Positions 21,266-33,294 of a stretch of DNA of 64,000 nt are shown here, in pieces; position 1 is the stretch's first letter, and every line of letters begins with the position of its first letter. The stretch is from Adineta steineri (taxonomy: Eukaryota > Rotifera > Eurotatoria > Adinetida > Adinetidae), in assembly GCA_905250115.1 (NCBI GenBank), contig CAJNOI010000124.1, positions 158,833 through 222,832 of the forward strand. Direction: 5' to 3'. Under the pieces are notes generated by a model. The model was not told the DNA's origin, did no database searches, and worked only from the letters and a program-made list of their open reading frames with translations. Position numbers and translations under genes: made by a program.

Positions 21266-23199
21266 ATGCATTGCCCTATTATAAAATGGTATTTATTGAG
21301 TATCATAATTCTCAGTGATATTTCATTGAAATTCATCGATTGTCAAACTTGTACACTATTGAATACTTGGCCAATAATTAAACCAAATTGGTCAAATTGT
21401 TCTGTTCTCTCCGATGGCGTATGTTATTGTTTTTTTATTAATTCAATAATGAAATAAAATATTTTTTTTAGACATTTATAATTAATAATATTCATGCTGA
21501 ATGTATGTTATTAAATGTTCCTATTCATTGGAATTCATCTAATTTAACAACATGTACAGAAACAATTCAAATATATGTTAAACGTTATTTTTCATTAGGA
21601 TATGAAAATATATCTCATCATTTATGGCGAATACCAGGTATTTTTTTATCTCGAAGAAATTTATAATGAAAATAAAATTTTTCTTAAATAGGTGGTGGTG
21701 GTATTCCTGTATCATCATTAGAATTTGAAGCTGTAACTGTTGTTGGTGCATTAAGTGGTTCAGTTTCAGTCTATGTTACGGATAAACGTAGTGTTGGTGA
21801 AAGTAGTCGATTAGAATGTCCAACATCGATTGTTCAAAATTTTACGGGTTGTTTATCATTTATTAAAGCAAATGAATATCGTTTAAAACAAAATACATAT
21901 ACAAATACAGCGCATGATTTAGAATATGTTCTTAATGTTGTTATGGGTAAAAATCGTGAAAATTTAAAAACAAATCAACGTGTTATTCTAATGGGATCAA
22001 GTCAAGGAACGTATCTTTTACAACGCTATCTTCATGTCACTCAAGAATCTGAACAAGTTGATGCTGTTATATTTGATTCGGTTTTACCACCTGATACAAC
22101 ACGATTAGTTTATGGTGATAAATATTTAAATTATATATTTTTAGATTTATTTACACGTTGTTCACAAGATGAACAAGGATGTGCAAAATATTTTGAAGAT
22201 AATAATCCATTACGTGCTCTTTATACATATAAAATGAATGAAGATTTTTTTGATAATTCATCTTGTCTTTATCTATTAAAAACAAATACAACTGAACTTG
22301 CAAATAAAGTATATATAAATATTATTTATTAATTATACATAAGAAATTTTTATTTAGATGTCATTTATATTATATCCGGAAGCGATGCAATTATTACCTG
22401 CATTGATCTATCGAATCAATCGATGTAATCAAGATGATCAGAATGTTTTAAAAAAGTTTTTAAATGTAACTCAACCACCAGAATAAGAGGGAGCAATAAG
22501 ATATTCAATTTTAGTTGAATTAAATAATAATCTTGCTGAATTATGGTCTCCATTGAATTTAGAAGAAAAAAATCCAACATGTGAATATTTAAAAGGAATA
22601 TCAAGCAATACATTTGCTTCTACAAATGTTATGCCGGATATTTATTGTGAAATTGAAAAAACAAAAATCTTAGGATATCCGACTGATCAATATTATAGAA
22701 AATATCCAACAAAAAAAACTAATATGCCAATGTTATTGTTACATGGTATGTTTGAAAATTTAATATATAATAAATACATTGAATTATTTAAGGGGATATG
22801 GATCAAGCATTGCCGTTACCTATTCCTCGACATTTTTTTAAACAATATTCAATGATAAACCCAAATTTTATCTATATTGAAATGCCTCGAACAGGACATA
22901 CTGCGTTAGGTGGATCACCAATGGTTGACGAAGAAGGTACTTGTGGTTGGAACATAGCTGTATCATTTATGTTATCACCAACCTTCGAACCTGATCGTTC
23001 ATGTTTAAATAAAATTAGTCCAATTGATTTTGCTGGTACAACAACAAAAACGAAACAAATAGCGATACAATATTTTGGTACTGATAATATTTGGGGTACA
23101 GAAAAACCAAATGGAACAGTAATAAATATAGCTATCAATATTCAGTTGTCTTTTTCTATGTTACTATCAATTTTTATTATATATTTAACATCGTTTTAA
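21266..23199 (+). pseudogene. Secreted alpha/beta-hydrolase (peptidase S33-like) gene with one in-frame stop and two apparent frameshifts
   Basis: Exons are 21266-21418, 21472-21637, 21692-22308 and 22358 onward, with GT-AG introns in matching phase. A signal peptide (hydrophobic to about residue 26) is followed by a Cys-containing mature chain. The nucleophile elbow is GSSQG in VILMGSSQGTYLLQRYL. The C-terminal PRTGHTALGG should hold the catalytic His, and a hydrophobic tail ends the protein. Exon 4 has an in-frame TAA at 22484-22486 with clear homologous sequence continuing in the same frame. Later the reading shifts twice, near GGGG (about 22792-22795) and T7 (about 22833-22839). The usual acidic residue after LLLHG is not evident. 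The gene is either a young pseudogene or affected by sequence errors at the two homopolymers; the TAA is not a homopolymer error. Confidence 0.7.
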
Positions 23200-23724
23200 T
23201 CCGTCATAAGAAATAGAAGATCAGGGAGTCTCGAATTTTCTTGAAAAATAAAGAAGTTTATAAATGAACGTCTACTTTGTTGTATTTAGAGTCTTTGTGT
23301 GTTTTTGAATGGAACGAGAAAGTGTGTGACTGCGGGTATCAGCTACAGTTGACACCCGTACTCTATTCTATAAAGAAATTTAAAAAAATTGAATCACATA
23401 TGTAACCAATCACACTATATCTCTTTCTGGACAAGGCCAACAATTATATATAACATTTCCTTTCTTTATTCGTTCCTCTTTCCATATCTTGACCTTGTTG
23501 TGATATAAGAAATGTATTGGTCAGTTAATTGGGAATAAAATAGAAGCAAGAAGCACCAAAGATAAATAAATCGTTACAACATAGAAATTCGCATTGTTGC
23601 GCTAATCTCAATTGGGAAAAAATTCAGTTGCTCACTCGTAAATAAATTATTCAATATAATTTCACGTAATATACATAACTTTTGATATGATTCATTTAAA
23701 TTTCTTTTTCTTTTAAGATTGAAA
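23200..23724. other. Intergenic, weak hairpin
   Basis: CGGGTATCAGC...GACACCCGTA (about 23333-23362) is a short inverted repeat, possibly an eroded telomere-like hairpin. Nothing else is seen. Confidence 0.4.
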
Positions 23725-25571
23725 ATGAATCAAAATGGATGTACTAATTTTGAAGATCTCTCCAATGAAATAATCTATGAAATTTTTGATTTTCTTGATA
23801 CTTATCAAGCTTATGAAATTTTTAGCAATTTAAATATACGATTTCGAAATATTCTTACTTTATCAGATCTTTCGATTAATGTCAATATTTTTAATATATC
23901 AAAATTATCATTTGAACAACATTATGAAGAATTTTTTAAATGTAATACTCATCGAATTCATTCACTTTATATTTCAAATCCAATTGTTATTGATTTAATA
24001 TTTTCATCTATTAAAAATGATATATTATTAACTCGACTTCGAATACTTTGTTTGAAAAATATTGATTTAAGTGACTGTGAAGATTTTTTCGATTATTTAA
24101 TTCTATTACCACAACTTTCAACATTAATTATTTACTCATTTAAAAATGATTGTGATAGAATTATAATCTATGATAAACTATTTCGTTTACCAGCATTAAA
24201 ATATTGTAAATTATCGCTCAATGATAGCGATAATCTTCCACGGGAAGTATTTTCTACTGCTTATGATACCCTTAGTCCTATTGAACATCTTATTATTGAT
24301 TGTAATGTATATTTTAATGAATTATTACATATATTACTATATGTTCCTCATCTTCGTCGTTTATCAATCAAAAGTCTGACTTGGCGTTATGGTCAAGTGC
24401 CACATACATTTCCATTTACTTTAAATAAGCTTACACATGTTTCAATTGAATTAAACTTTATAAAATTCGACCAATTTCAACCCTTTATGATGAATCTTTT
24501 TAAAAATCTTCAAGTTTTATATATTTCAACAAGTATGGATGATGAATATATCAATGCTCAAAGATGGGAAGATTTGATCACAACTCATATGCCTCATTTA
24601 CGAATTTTTGATATTCAGCATAAAACATATTTATTTAATAATATAATTAATGGTGAAACATGTCAAGATTTAATGAATCGATTCGCTACATTATTTTGGA
24701 CTAAACGAAAATGGTTTTTTACACATCTACTTTATTATTTAGACCGTTCAAATTATGGAGTTTTCTATTCTATACAACCATACAGGTATGAAACACGATC
24801 TTGTGGGTGTGAATGTCTCTCTTTCATCCACACCCATACACACCCTAGCTAACAGCTTTCTTTTTTTTATTTTGAAGGAGGAAAAACTACATATTGAATT
24901 GTATTGAAAATCAGTGTAACTATTCATGCAACAAGAAAAATACTTTTTATTCAGTTCGCCATATTTATATTGAACACAGATTAGCAATCGATAATTATTC
25001 AATTGATTTTCCAAGTGCTAATGAAATTACTTTTGGCAAAAATGTTTATATATCTCAGGATTTAATTATAAATATTGCCAATAGCATGATTCCTCTATCA
25101 CAAATAACAAAAATAACGATTAATAGTGATTTTATTTGTTTTTCCAATATAATCGAAATGTTATGTTCAATACCAAATTGTAAAAAATTAATACTTACAT
25201 CTTTATCATTGGAAAACACAGATTTTTCGTCGCTACAATGTACGAAAAATTTTCAATATTTATCTTATACAAATACTATTACAAATATTTTTATTAAATC
25301 ATGTGATTTCAAAGGAGTTCAACTATTAGTAAATCTTTTTCCTCGATTGGAACATCTTCATATAAATGAACTTCAGCAAGAATTTCAATCGATTATAAAA
25401 TATTTATTAAACAACAATGAAGATACTCGTTATTTACATTCATTATATATACGAAGTATAAGTAAAATATGGATTAAAAAACGAAAGAATATAATTACAG
25501 AAATTGAACAACAGAATAACGTTTCTGTAAAACTTCCTGGTGATTTTGGTTGCTATTTATGGTGGAAATAA
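23725..25571 (+). CDS. F-box protein with LRR-like C-terminal region, two exons
   Basis: Exon 1 is 23725-24785 and exon 2 is 24878-25571. The intron begins GTATGA and ends TTTTGAAG, and the phase joins correctly, giving 584 residues. The N-terminal FEDLSNEIIYEIFDFLDTYQ with a following FSNLNIRFRNIL is a typical F-box, which binds Skp1 in SCF ubiquitin ligases. The rest is a series of degenerate leucine-rich units (LRRLSIKSLTW, LTHVSIELNF, LQVLYIST, LEHLHINEL) that would recognise the substrate. Translation starts at the ATG at 23725. The intron is only 92 bp and about half of it is a telomere-like hairpin (24802-24846). The target protein is unknown. A damaged relative follows at 25755. Confidence 0.83.
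24802..24846. repeat. Telomere-like hairpin inside the F-box gene intron
   Basis: TGTGGGTGTGAATG faces CATCCACACCCATACACACCC across a TCTCTCTTT loop. It lies between the donor (24786) and the acceptor (24877), so it is transcribed but spliced out. Confidence 0.8.
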
Positions 25572-25754
25572 ATATTGTTACTCACCTTCAAAAATAAAAA
25601 TCCATTTATTTTTCTCTTTATTTGTCGCTCTCGCGAATGCTTATTTGTTCTTTTTTTCTGCGCATTATATTGTAAACTATTGTGCAATTATAAACATTGT
25701 ATTCTTTCATTTTTTAAATAAACGATATTTCATCATTGATTAAGAATATCTATA

Positions 25755-26650
25755 TGGAACAAATAAAACGTCAACGAAGTAACAATGTAAATAATTATCA
25801 TAATAATAAAAAACAGAAGATACAAGGTAAAATATATATACAATTCTTTTTTTATCATTTCTATTTTTTTTTCAGTTGAAACGAATTGGTGAGTCAACAA
25901 AAAATATTCGTTAAAATGAATGTTCGTCTTTTTGTTTTAGTTTATTAAAAGCATTTGTCACATGTTTTGAAGATCTTTCTGATGAAATAATCTATGAAAT
26001 ATTTGAATTATTAAAGTTTGATCATGTTTATAAAGCTTTTTATTCACTTAATACACGATTTTATAATCTTATAATTAATTCAACTGTTCCAATTGAAATT
26101 AATTTTTCTTCTATATCAATATTGTAACATCTGATGTGACGCCGTTTATGTCTCTTCACACTAGTTATACATGTAGCTATATCCTTCATTTCTCATCACT
26201 CTTTCTTCCTTCTTCTTGCAGACAACTATATCACATCTTTTTATATTTATGTTCTGTTTATTATAAGTCATTCTGTCCTTCTCTCTCTCTCGCTCTAATT
26301 GATTGTATTGGAAAAGATATAAAAGGGAAAGGATATATTGAATAAAGGGACAGTTGTACAAGCTTACACTACGAAGTTGTTACAAATATTAACATTTTAA
26401 CGGTACAAGAATAAACATCGAATTCATTCATTTCATTTATCAAATCCATGTTTATATGATGATATTTCTTCACCGATTCATATTCTATCTCAGTTTCTTC
26501 GTCTTGAAACATTTAGTCTTAATAATATAGAATCAAAACATCTTGAATATCTCGTTCTTACATTAGTTTCTTTACTATACCTATCTTCATTATCTATCAC
26601 ATCAATAGACATTATTCTAGATAGGACTGCTATCTATGATTAGATAATTC
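25755..26650 (+). pseudogene. F-box gene remnant interrupted by a solo LTR
   Basis: A start MEQIKRQRSNN (25755) and a lysine-rich leader are followed by intron-like sequence, then a clear F-box (FEDLSDEIIYEIFELLKFDH, near 25970). The frame runs to about 26122, where a 262-bp element with a 5-bp duplication breaks it. After the element the same frame resumes with NKHRIHSFHLSNPCLYDD, parallel to HRIHSLYISNP in the intact neighbour. There are further stops (TAA just after the element, TAG near 26642), so decay has gone beyond the insertion. Sequence at 26650-26850 (QADLHDKEFE-like, then CVRFLLEKTNR) may be another gene fragment. Confidence 0.75.
26123..26384 (+). mobile_element. Solo LTR, 262 bp, 5-bp target duplication
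   Basis: It begins TGTAACATCTG and ends GTTGTTACA (TG...CA termini). It is flanked by AATAT at 26118-26122 and 26385-26389. Inside are a TATA-like GATATAAAAGGG and a polyadenylation-like GAATAAAGGG in the expected order for an LTR promoter and terminator. No internal retroelement genes remain, as expected after recombination between two LTRs. The family cannot be assigned from the LTR alone. Confidence 0.85.
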
Positions 26651-26904
26651 GTCTGCACGCAGATCTTCACGATAAAGAGTTCGAATCATGTGTGCGATTT
26701 CTATTAGAGAAAACAAATCGAAATAATAATCATTTATGCTCATTATGTGGTTTATCGGCAAACACAATTTAGCTTACAAGATTAAAAGCATTAATCAAAT
26801 CTGAGACGTTACTGGATGATTATATGTTAAAAATGATCGATATGGATCTATGTTTATAGTGGTAACGTTGATATATATATATATCAGTAAAACTTTAAAA
26901 TGAA

Positions 26905-28930
26905 CTATGTCTGTGATTTGTTTTGAAGTTTTTCATTCACTTTACGAATATTCTGTTCGGTTCGAATAATATCGCGATGTGTTGGTGGTAATATTTTTCG
27001 ACAAATAGCCAGAGATTTTTGAAAGAAATCTAATGCTTTAACATAATCACCTATCTTTTCATGATACAACCATCCAATATTGTTATACGACGTAGCAATA
27101 TCAGGATGATTATGTGGTAATGTAGCCAATCGAATATTTAAACATTTGTTATAATATTCTAAGGCTAAATCTACTTCATTCATTGCGCTATATGTAATTG
27201 CAAAACGATTATATGTTGCTAATATATCTGGATGTTCGGATGGCAAAGTCGCTTGTTGAATTTTTAAAGCTGTATTTAAATTTTCTAATGCTTCAGAATA
27301 TAATTTTTTTCTCCAGTAAACGAGACCAATTGAACTATGTAGTCGACCTTTTTCTTCACAAATATCTAGACCAACTTCATTTAATAATGATAAACTTTTA
27401 TGTAAATTTGATAGAGATTCATCATATTGATTTAGCCAATGATCTGCCCATCCAAGACCACTATATCCTATACTTTCATCAAGTTGAGATTCATAAATCA
27501 TTCGTTTATAACATTTTTGTGCTTGTTTATATTCTCCCATTTCAGTTAAAATTTTTCCAAGCGAATGTAAATTTGTTTCATCACCAATCTTATCTTTCAT
27601 ATGAGCAAATGTTTCTTTTAAATAAAAATCATCTTCACTAGCTAATGTAATATGTGCAATCCAAAGTTTTTCCTCTTTATCTTCATGAATCGATTCAATA
27701 CGAAATAATGCTCCAAGCATAATAAGAACTTCATTTTCACTTGCGATATAACTCAAACGATCGATTTTACAAAATGGTACTGTTTTTTGACGTGGATCGA
27801 TGTCAATTTCGAATAGAATTCGATCAATTTCATTATTTGGTTTAATCGACTGCAGGAAACTAAGAGCAGTTTTGTATTCAAGACTGGTGGAAAGAAATGA
27901 ATTCATTGAAATAAATTCTCCAATGCTGGATTGAATTAATTTCAATTCATTTAAATCGATTGCTTGACCACGATAGACTCGAATAATATCACGTGTAGGC
28001 ATTTTACGTAAATAATGTTCGTATTCCTTTCTCAATTGATTTGAGAGATCAGTAATGAAAAAACGAAGTGCAAATAATAAATCGAAATTTTGATTGCGCA
28101 ATGCTTTGTTTAAAATACGATATAGGCAACATTCACGTGTATACCACCAGATAGCATTTTCTGTTTTGTATGTCTTCTCAAATTCGTTAATAATCGAGAG
28201 TTCTTCGGAATTATTTTGATATTGTTCTTTACAAACATCAATCAATTCTTGTCGAGCATTGGATTTATGATGCATACGAAAAAGTACTTCAATAAATAAT
28301 TGAAACCACATAAACATAGCATTTCGACTTTCTAATGATTCAGTATTGCGACTGACTATTGAAATCATTCCGGAATCTTCGATTAGAACTCGAACAGTTT
28401 GATCTTGAGTAATTCGAGCGATCAGTTCCGATCGTTGAGTAAAAATGCCTTTAATCTATGAGAAAGAGTTTAGATTCTATGTCTATTGCAACATTATAAT
28501 CACATACTTTAGCATAGTCGGTAATCCATTGTTTGTCGACTGATTGATCTGAGCAAAAAATGTAGCATGCCTTGAATTGTGAAAGATCATGTATGCGAGG
28601 AACTAGTTGATGAGCCAATGGATTAGAAGAAATAAGAACAACTTTTTCTTCTATAATTTTCCGGATCTCCTGTTCACATTCATCAGAATTTTCGAATGTT
28701 TGTAATGAATTGATGACTTTCCTCAATTCTTTTTGTGTTTCTTGATTATCTTTCGTTTTATTTACATCTTCATCAAGCCAGAAATAAGCAAACATGTTGA
28801 TATTGGATGTCGCTTTTTGGGGAACTGAAGATTGTTTTTCTTTTCGCACATTTGCTGATGAAACTCTTGTTGTTACTTCATTTGGTTCCTTGTTTGATAT
28901 ACGCGAAGAATTGGGTCGACTGCTCGTCAT
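26905..28930 (-). CDS. Receiver-like / mono-ADP-ribosyltransferase / TPR fusion protein, two exons
   Basis: Exons are 28930-28508 and 28455-26905, in matching phase, giving 657 residues. Region 1 (about 40-150) contains YFWLDEDVN and alternating hydrophobic strands ending KVVLISSNPL and KACYIFCSDQ. It looks like a receiver/flavodoxin-like fold, but this is inference. Region 2 (about 190-405) is an R-S-E class ART. It has VYRGQ (Arg near 303), SFLSTS (near 330), and SENEVLIMLGALFRI with an ExE pair near 381-383, typical of arginine-specific NAD-dependent transferases. Region 3 (about 415-650) holds five to six kinesin-light-chain-type TPRs. It probably modifies protein targets brought in by the TPRs. 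An upstream in-frame ATG (29029) exists, but the start at 28930 fits the conserved beginning better. No secretion signal, so likely cytosolic. Confidence 0.87.
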
Positions 28931-29735
28931 CGTGATGAAAAATGAGTTCTCACTGTAAGAAATACTCTCGTAGTTTCTCTTTTCTGCAACTAAAATGTGA
29001 GTGATGTTGAAGGACGCTTTTTTTCTCAATTGTGATAGAATTGATGTGAGAAGAAAACAATGTATTACAGGTTGTCAGGATGACAAAAAAAAGAAAATAA
29101 TAATGTTCACGTGGTAGAAACCAATGTTTATATATTACTTTGACGGCATTTGTAATAATTTCATTTGCTCTCTTACGAATCTCAGTGAATAGGAATAAAG
29201 TTAATTCAAAAGATTTACAGGAGCTATTCATTATTTTATTCCTTACATTAAAACTATTTTTCTAAAATTTAGTACAGTTTCTAATTTTTCTAATTCAAAT
29301 ATTAATTTCATATTCTGATTGTATTATTGATTGATATTTAGGGTGTGAGTGTGACTAAATATAGATGACTGTCTATATTTACACCCACACTCACACCCTC
29401 GTTTTTTTTCTCAACTTTTTGTTGTTTGCTTTACTGTATTGTCTTTATCAATCTGTATTTTATTTCATAAATATTACAATATAATATTGCTAAAAGTTTT
29501 TTCTATATATTTACGACAAAAATAAAATATGAAAATTTAATCGATTGTTACTTCTATATAACATGTGGTAGATTTTATTTTTATCTTACACCCACACCCT
29601 TGACTTAAAAAGTGAGCTTTACTACAAATATGACTGCAAAAATTTCTCTGATCAACTGAGACGTTGGGTGATAAGTGATATACAAAAAACATTTACTGTG
29701 AAGAAGCACAAATTTATCTTGTTTCATGAGAATGT
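28931..29735. other. Intergenic with one strong hairpin and one orphan arm
   Basis: Between two minus-strand ART genes. Hairpin at 29339-29399 (own entry). An isolated ACACCCACACCC arm lies at about 29588-29600 without a partner. No gene supported. Confidence 0.55.
29339..29399. repeat. Telomere-like hairpin, long perfect arms
   Basis: AGGGTGTGAGTGTGACTAAA faces TACACCCACACTCACACCCT; the inner parts TATAGA/TCTATA also pair. It is one of the best preserved members in the window. Confidence 0.9.
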
Positions 29736-30832
29736 TCAATCTGATTGTGCATTGAGCACTGGCATGTTGCTCGGTTGAGAGAGATGACCGTGTCGCTTAC
29801 AAGTTGGACAATAATACTCGTTTCTCGTTGCTTCTTTGACGAAACCTATGCCATCAATGTATTTTTCGTAAAATCCATTCTTCTCGTAGGATCGTATATC
29901 TAAAAAACAGTCAACGATGAATGTTTACTACATCAAACTTCTTGTCGTAAACACAAACCTGAACAATTGCAGCACTGTTTTGTCGCCCACATATTACAGT
30001 CGTGTCCACACATCTTCCTTTTCGTTTCCGGTCGATAATCGAGTCCATCTAATAGTGTCACTCCATCATCATGAACCATGTCGATCCTGTACGGCAATGA
30101 ACCCTTTTGTAGAATCTCTCTAAGATGAACAATAGTCAAAGCACGATGGACTCGTTGTTTGTCGGTAACCAAAAATTTTGTGGCAGGCAGCAAAAGAACT
30201 TCTTCATTATCTCTCGATAAGTATGAATAATTTTCAATCAATTTGCCGCTTTGACATTCAATATAAAAAAGTGTTCTTTGCCCAGTTTTTCCAAGAAATT
30301 CTTCTTTACTGAACACTTCCACTGACCGTGTACAGGAACTAAAACCCCACCAAGTGATTTCTTTGTCTTTCACATAATGACTTGAAGCATTACCATTGAC
30401 ACCACGATAGACAAGACCACTAAACCGTGGTAATTTTTTCAAGGCTCTAACAAGCAGTGTGAAATAGGGTATAATGGGTTTTAATCGACTACGATCTGCA
30501 AGACGAAGTGTCGAGTTTAATATGTAGAAAAGACTTTCTTGTTCGATCTTTGATTCCATTGTATAGAGTTGAATTGCAGCACTTTCATCGATGGTCAGAT
30601 CATAAATATCTTCATTTTTCGAACATTCTTTTTTAGCCATAGAAACTTGCTTGTGAATGTGAAGATCAATGTTTGACGGGATGTGTTCTTGCATGTAAAT
30701 GATTGCCTCTTCCAGTGAAAATTGTCGCCACGGTTGTGAGCCTTGAATTACAGGCAATGTCTCACCTGTTTCATGGATCACATCGTAGAAACGAGAACGG
30801 CACGACGAAGTTGATGCCGATACTTTTTCCAT
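29736..30832 (-). CDS. Mono-ADP-ribosyltransferase with a C-terminal Cys/His-rich tail, two exons
   Basis: Exon 1 is 30832-29959 and exon 2 is 29899-29736, giving 345 residues with consistent phase. The ART core is clear: FSGLVYRG (Arg 143), TWWGFSSCT (Ser-rich strand near 165) and NYSYLSRDNEEVLLLP with Glu near 210-211, so the R-S-E triad is complete. After the core, CGHDCNMWATKQCCNCSG continues across the splice site into a segment with YYCPTCKRHGH. This makes a spaced set of Cys and His that could bind zinc. No signal peptide or membrane anchor is seen. The exon-1 frame alone would stop after LCLRQEV, so the tail is missed if the intron is ignored. Target and residue specificity are unknown. 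Confidence 0.83.
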
Positions 30833-31628
30833 GATAGAAAATATTTTTCAAATGTTCCACCGATAAAAGAAGCTGATCAGTCGTTAAGTGATGAAATATC
30901 TTTCAAAAAATGTACACCAAAATATGGTGACAGTGTTATTTCACAATTTAGTTTACTCATGTGTTGTGCAAGAATCAGAGAAAGAAAGAAATACGTTTGA
31001 TGACTCATAATGGCTTTTTGTATTCGAGAGGAAAAAAAGAGAAGAAAAACAAAATGTTAAACCCATGTGAATCGAGTATCGAAGTGTTAACCAATGATCA
31101 CATTAGCAGATCTGATCTTCTTTCAAATTAGTCTCGTCAAGGGTGTGAGTGTGGGCGTGATTGAAGAAGATACACTAGTACACCCACACCCTCAACATTT
31201 ATATTTTGATAGAGCCAAGAAAAAAAAGAGAATCTGACAAACCTTTTACAGATGAAAGAGATATAATGAAAAGCAAGACAGTGATAGATTGCATTATTAT
31301 TTGTGGAATGAATGAAAAAATAAAGTATGCACAAGAATGAGTGATTTTTCTTTACTCTTTTTTCTTCTTCTTTACTTCCCATATTATTCTTTTCGTTGAA
31401 AGAGCCTAAAGCTGTTTCTCTTAACACTTGTCTGTGTCCTTGAAATCGAAAATAGATTCTTTTTATTTTGAATTCTTTATTCATTTAAATGTATTGAAAT
31501 ATTTCTTTTGCAAAACGTTTTTTAATAGAAAAAAAACTCATCTAAGCCTATATAACTTTCAATCTCATGAAATACTCTTTTGTTTTGTTCTTTCATCCGT
31601 TTAAAGTTATACCATTTCTTCTATCGAG
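30833..31628. other. Intergenic with telomere-like hairpin
   Basis: Upstream of the ART gene (its likely promoter side). It contains the hairpin at 31139-31196. Long minus-strand frames here (31137-31484) have no family signal. Confidence 0.5.
31139..31196. repeat. Telomere-like hairpin
   Basis: AAGGGTGTGAGTGTGGGCGTG faces TACACCCACACCCTC across a loop with GAAGAAGATACACTAG. Confidence 0.85.
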
Positions 31629-33294
31629 CCCATGTAAATATTTTTTGTATAAAAACGCGTGTCAGCAGCGTTCAAATCGCGTCTGAATTTGAAACGATGC
31701 TAGACGCAGTTCGAACATAAACTGTGATAATAAATAAAACTGCGTCTGGACGCGTTTAGCTAACTTTTAAAATTGAAAAAGAACATCACAATCCGTCTCA
31801 GGTTTGATCCGAGTCGCCATCAATATCCCCAAACGATGGACTTTACCTCATTATAGGCCAACGGAGTGTTATTGTATTGATTTATCTAGAATGATATAAA
31901 TGATATAAGCGAGAATAGAACAAGCGATTAACAAACAAGCATACATACCGTTCAGTCACATGTGACTACAATCGTTGTCATATGAATGATGAACTGTATG
32001 TGAATGCATGTATTATTTCAATAGTCTTGACATAAATATTTATTTTAAGTATTAATATTTCTATTTTCGTACACAAAATTAGCTTGAATAAAAAATAACC
32101 TAATATGCAATTTTTTCTCAAATTTTTCAAATTTTGTTTTGTTCAAACCATTTTCGTTGTATTTTTTTTCTATAGAGCAAATTTTTATACAACTTTAAAT
32201 GGCGCCAATATATCAAAATTTATTATTTGAATATCATATCTTATGAAATAATATACTTCTTTTTTTTTCTATTTTCTTTTTGTCATCTAATGTAAATATC
32301 AGGAACAATTTTTCTATATGCTTAAAATTGAAATCCGTCACTTAAATTAGATATTTAGGGATTATTTCGACAAAGTTTAATCAAAACCGAAGAATAATAT
32401 ATGAAGAGATTGATAATTGATGATAGGAACATTCAATATTGTTTATAGATTCGCTATTTGAAAACAATTGTTAGAATTTTACGTTTTTTTGCCTGATACA
32501 GAATAATAAATATTCGAAATTATTTTTGTTTTATTCCACCAAAATCTGTTTTTATAGATATATCTGTACGCTTATAAAGAAGGGTATTTTGTGAAACTTT
32601 AGATGCTATCGAACATAATTAATAGTCTTCTATAAATGTTTTTGTCTTACGGCTAACAGAAATATGTGTATTTTTTGATACTTTTAATTCTTTGTTGGTC
32701 TATATTTGGACAAAGATATTCATATTTGAATGATGATTTTGATCAAAGTATATTCTAATATAACTATTATAATAAAGAAGAAGTGTGTAGGTTGCTTCAG
32801 AATAACTATGAATCTAGCCTATTTATGTTAGTTGCTAATAAAATAATTTTTACATTCGATACATTCACATACATAAAGCTTTTAGACAAGCTAGTTCGTA
32901 TCTTTATAGGAGTTTTTGTCTTACGTGCATGTAATACTAAATATTTCAACTAATAAATTCTTTTAGTTCTTACTAAATTCAACTATATAAAAAATCAGAT
33001 TGTATGCCTTTTTATAGTTTTATGATATATACGCTTGTCAAAACTGTAGAATAAACTTTTCTTGTTATTCACATTGCTGTAGGGATATAATTTAATGCAA
33101 AATCGCGTTCAGATATGTTTGAAAAATGTATACAATTGTGTCTAGGTGCGCTTCTATACAAGATCGCGTTCAGATGCGTTTGGATAGTTTGTATAACTGC
33201 GTATATACGCGGTCAAGTATGCGATTGCGTGTAAACGTATTTCAAAAAGAAACGCGATTATACGCGTCTATTCTGCGTGTCATGTTTACATGGG
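31629..33294. mobile_element. TIR element, about 1.67 kb, with CGCG-rich subterminal repeats
   Basis: The ends CCCATGTAAA and TTTACATGGG are inverted. Inside each end are clusters of short motifs containing CGCGT, GATCGCGTTCAGA or TGCGTCT (31663-31765 on the left, 33100-33280 on the right), very unlike the AT-rich middle. No transposase-like frame is present. The design (short TIRs plus subterminal repeats that could be transposase-binding sites) is that of a nonautonomous DNA transposon. No target duplication is obvious. Confidence 0.65.

Noticed and set aside
27198-27641. Plus-strand frame of 147 codons
   Set aside because: Antisense shadow of the ART-TPR gene; composition mirrors the TPR codons.
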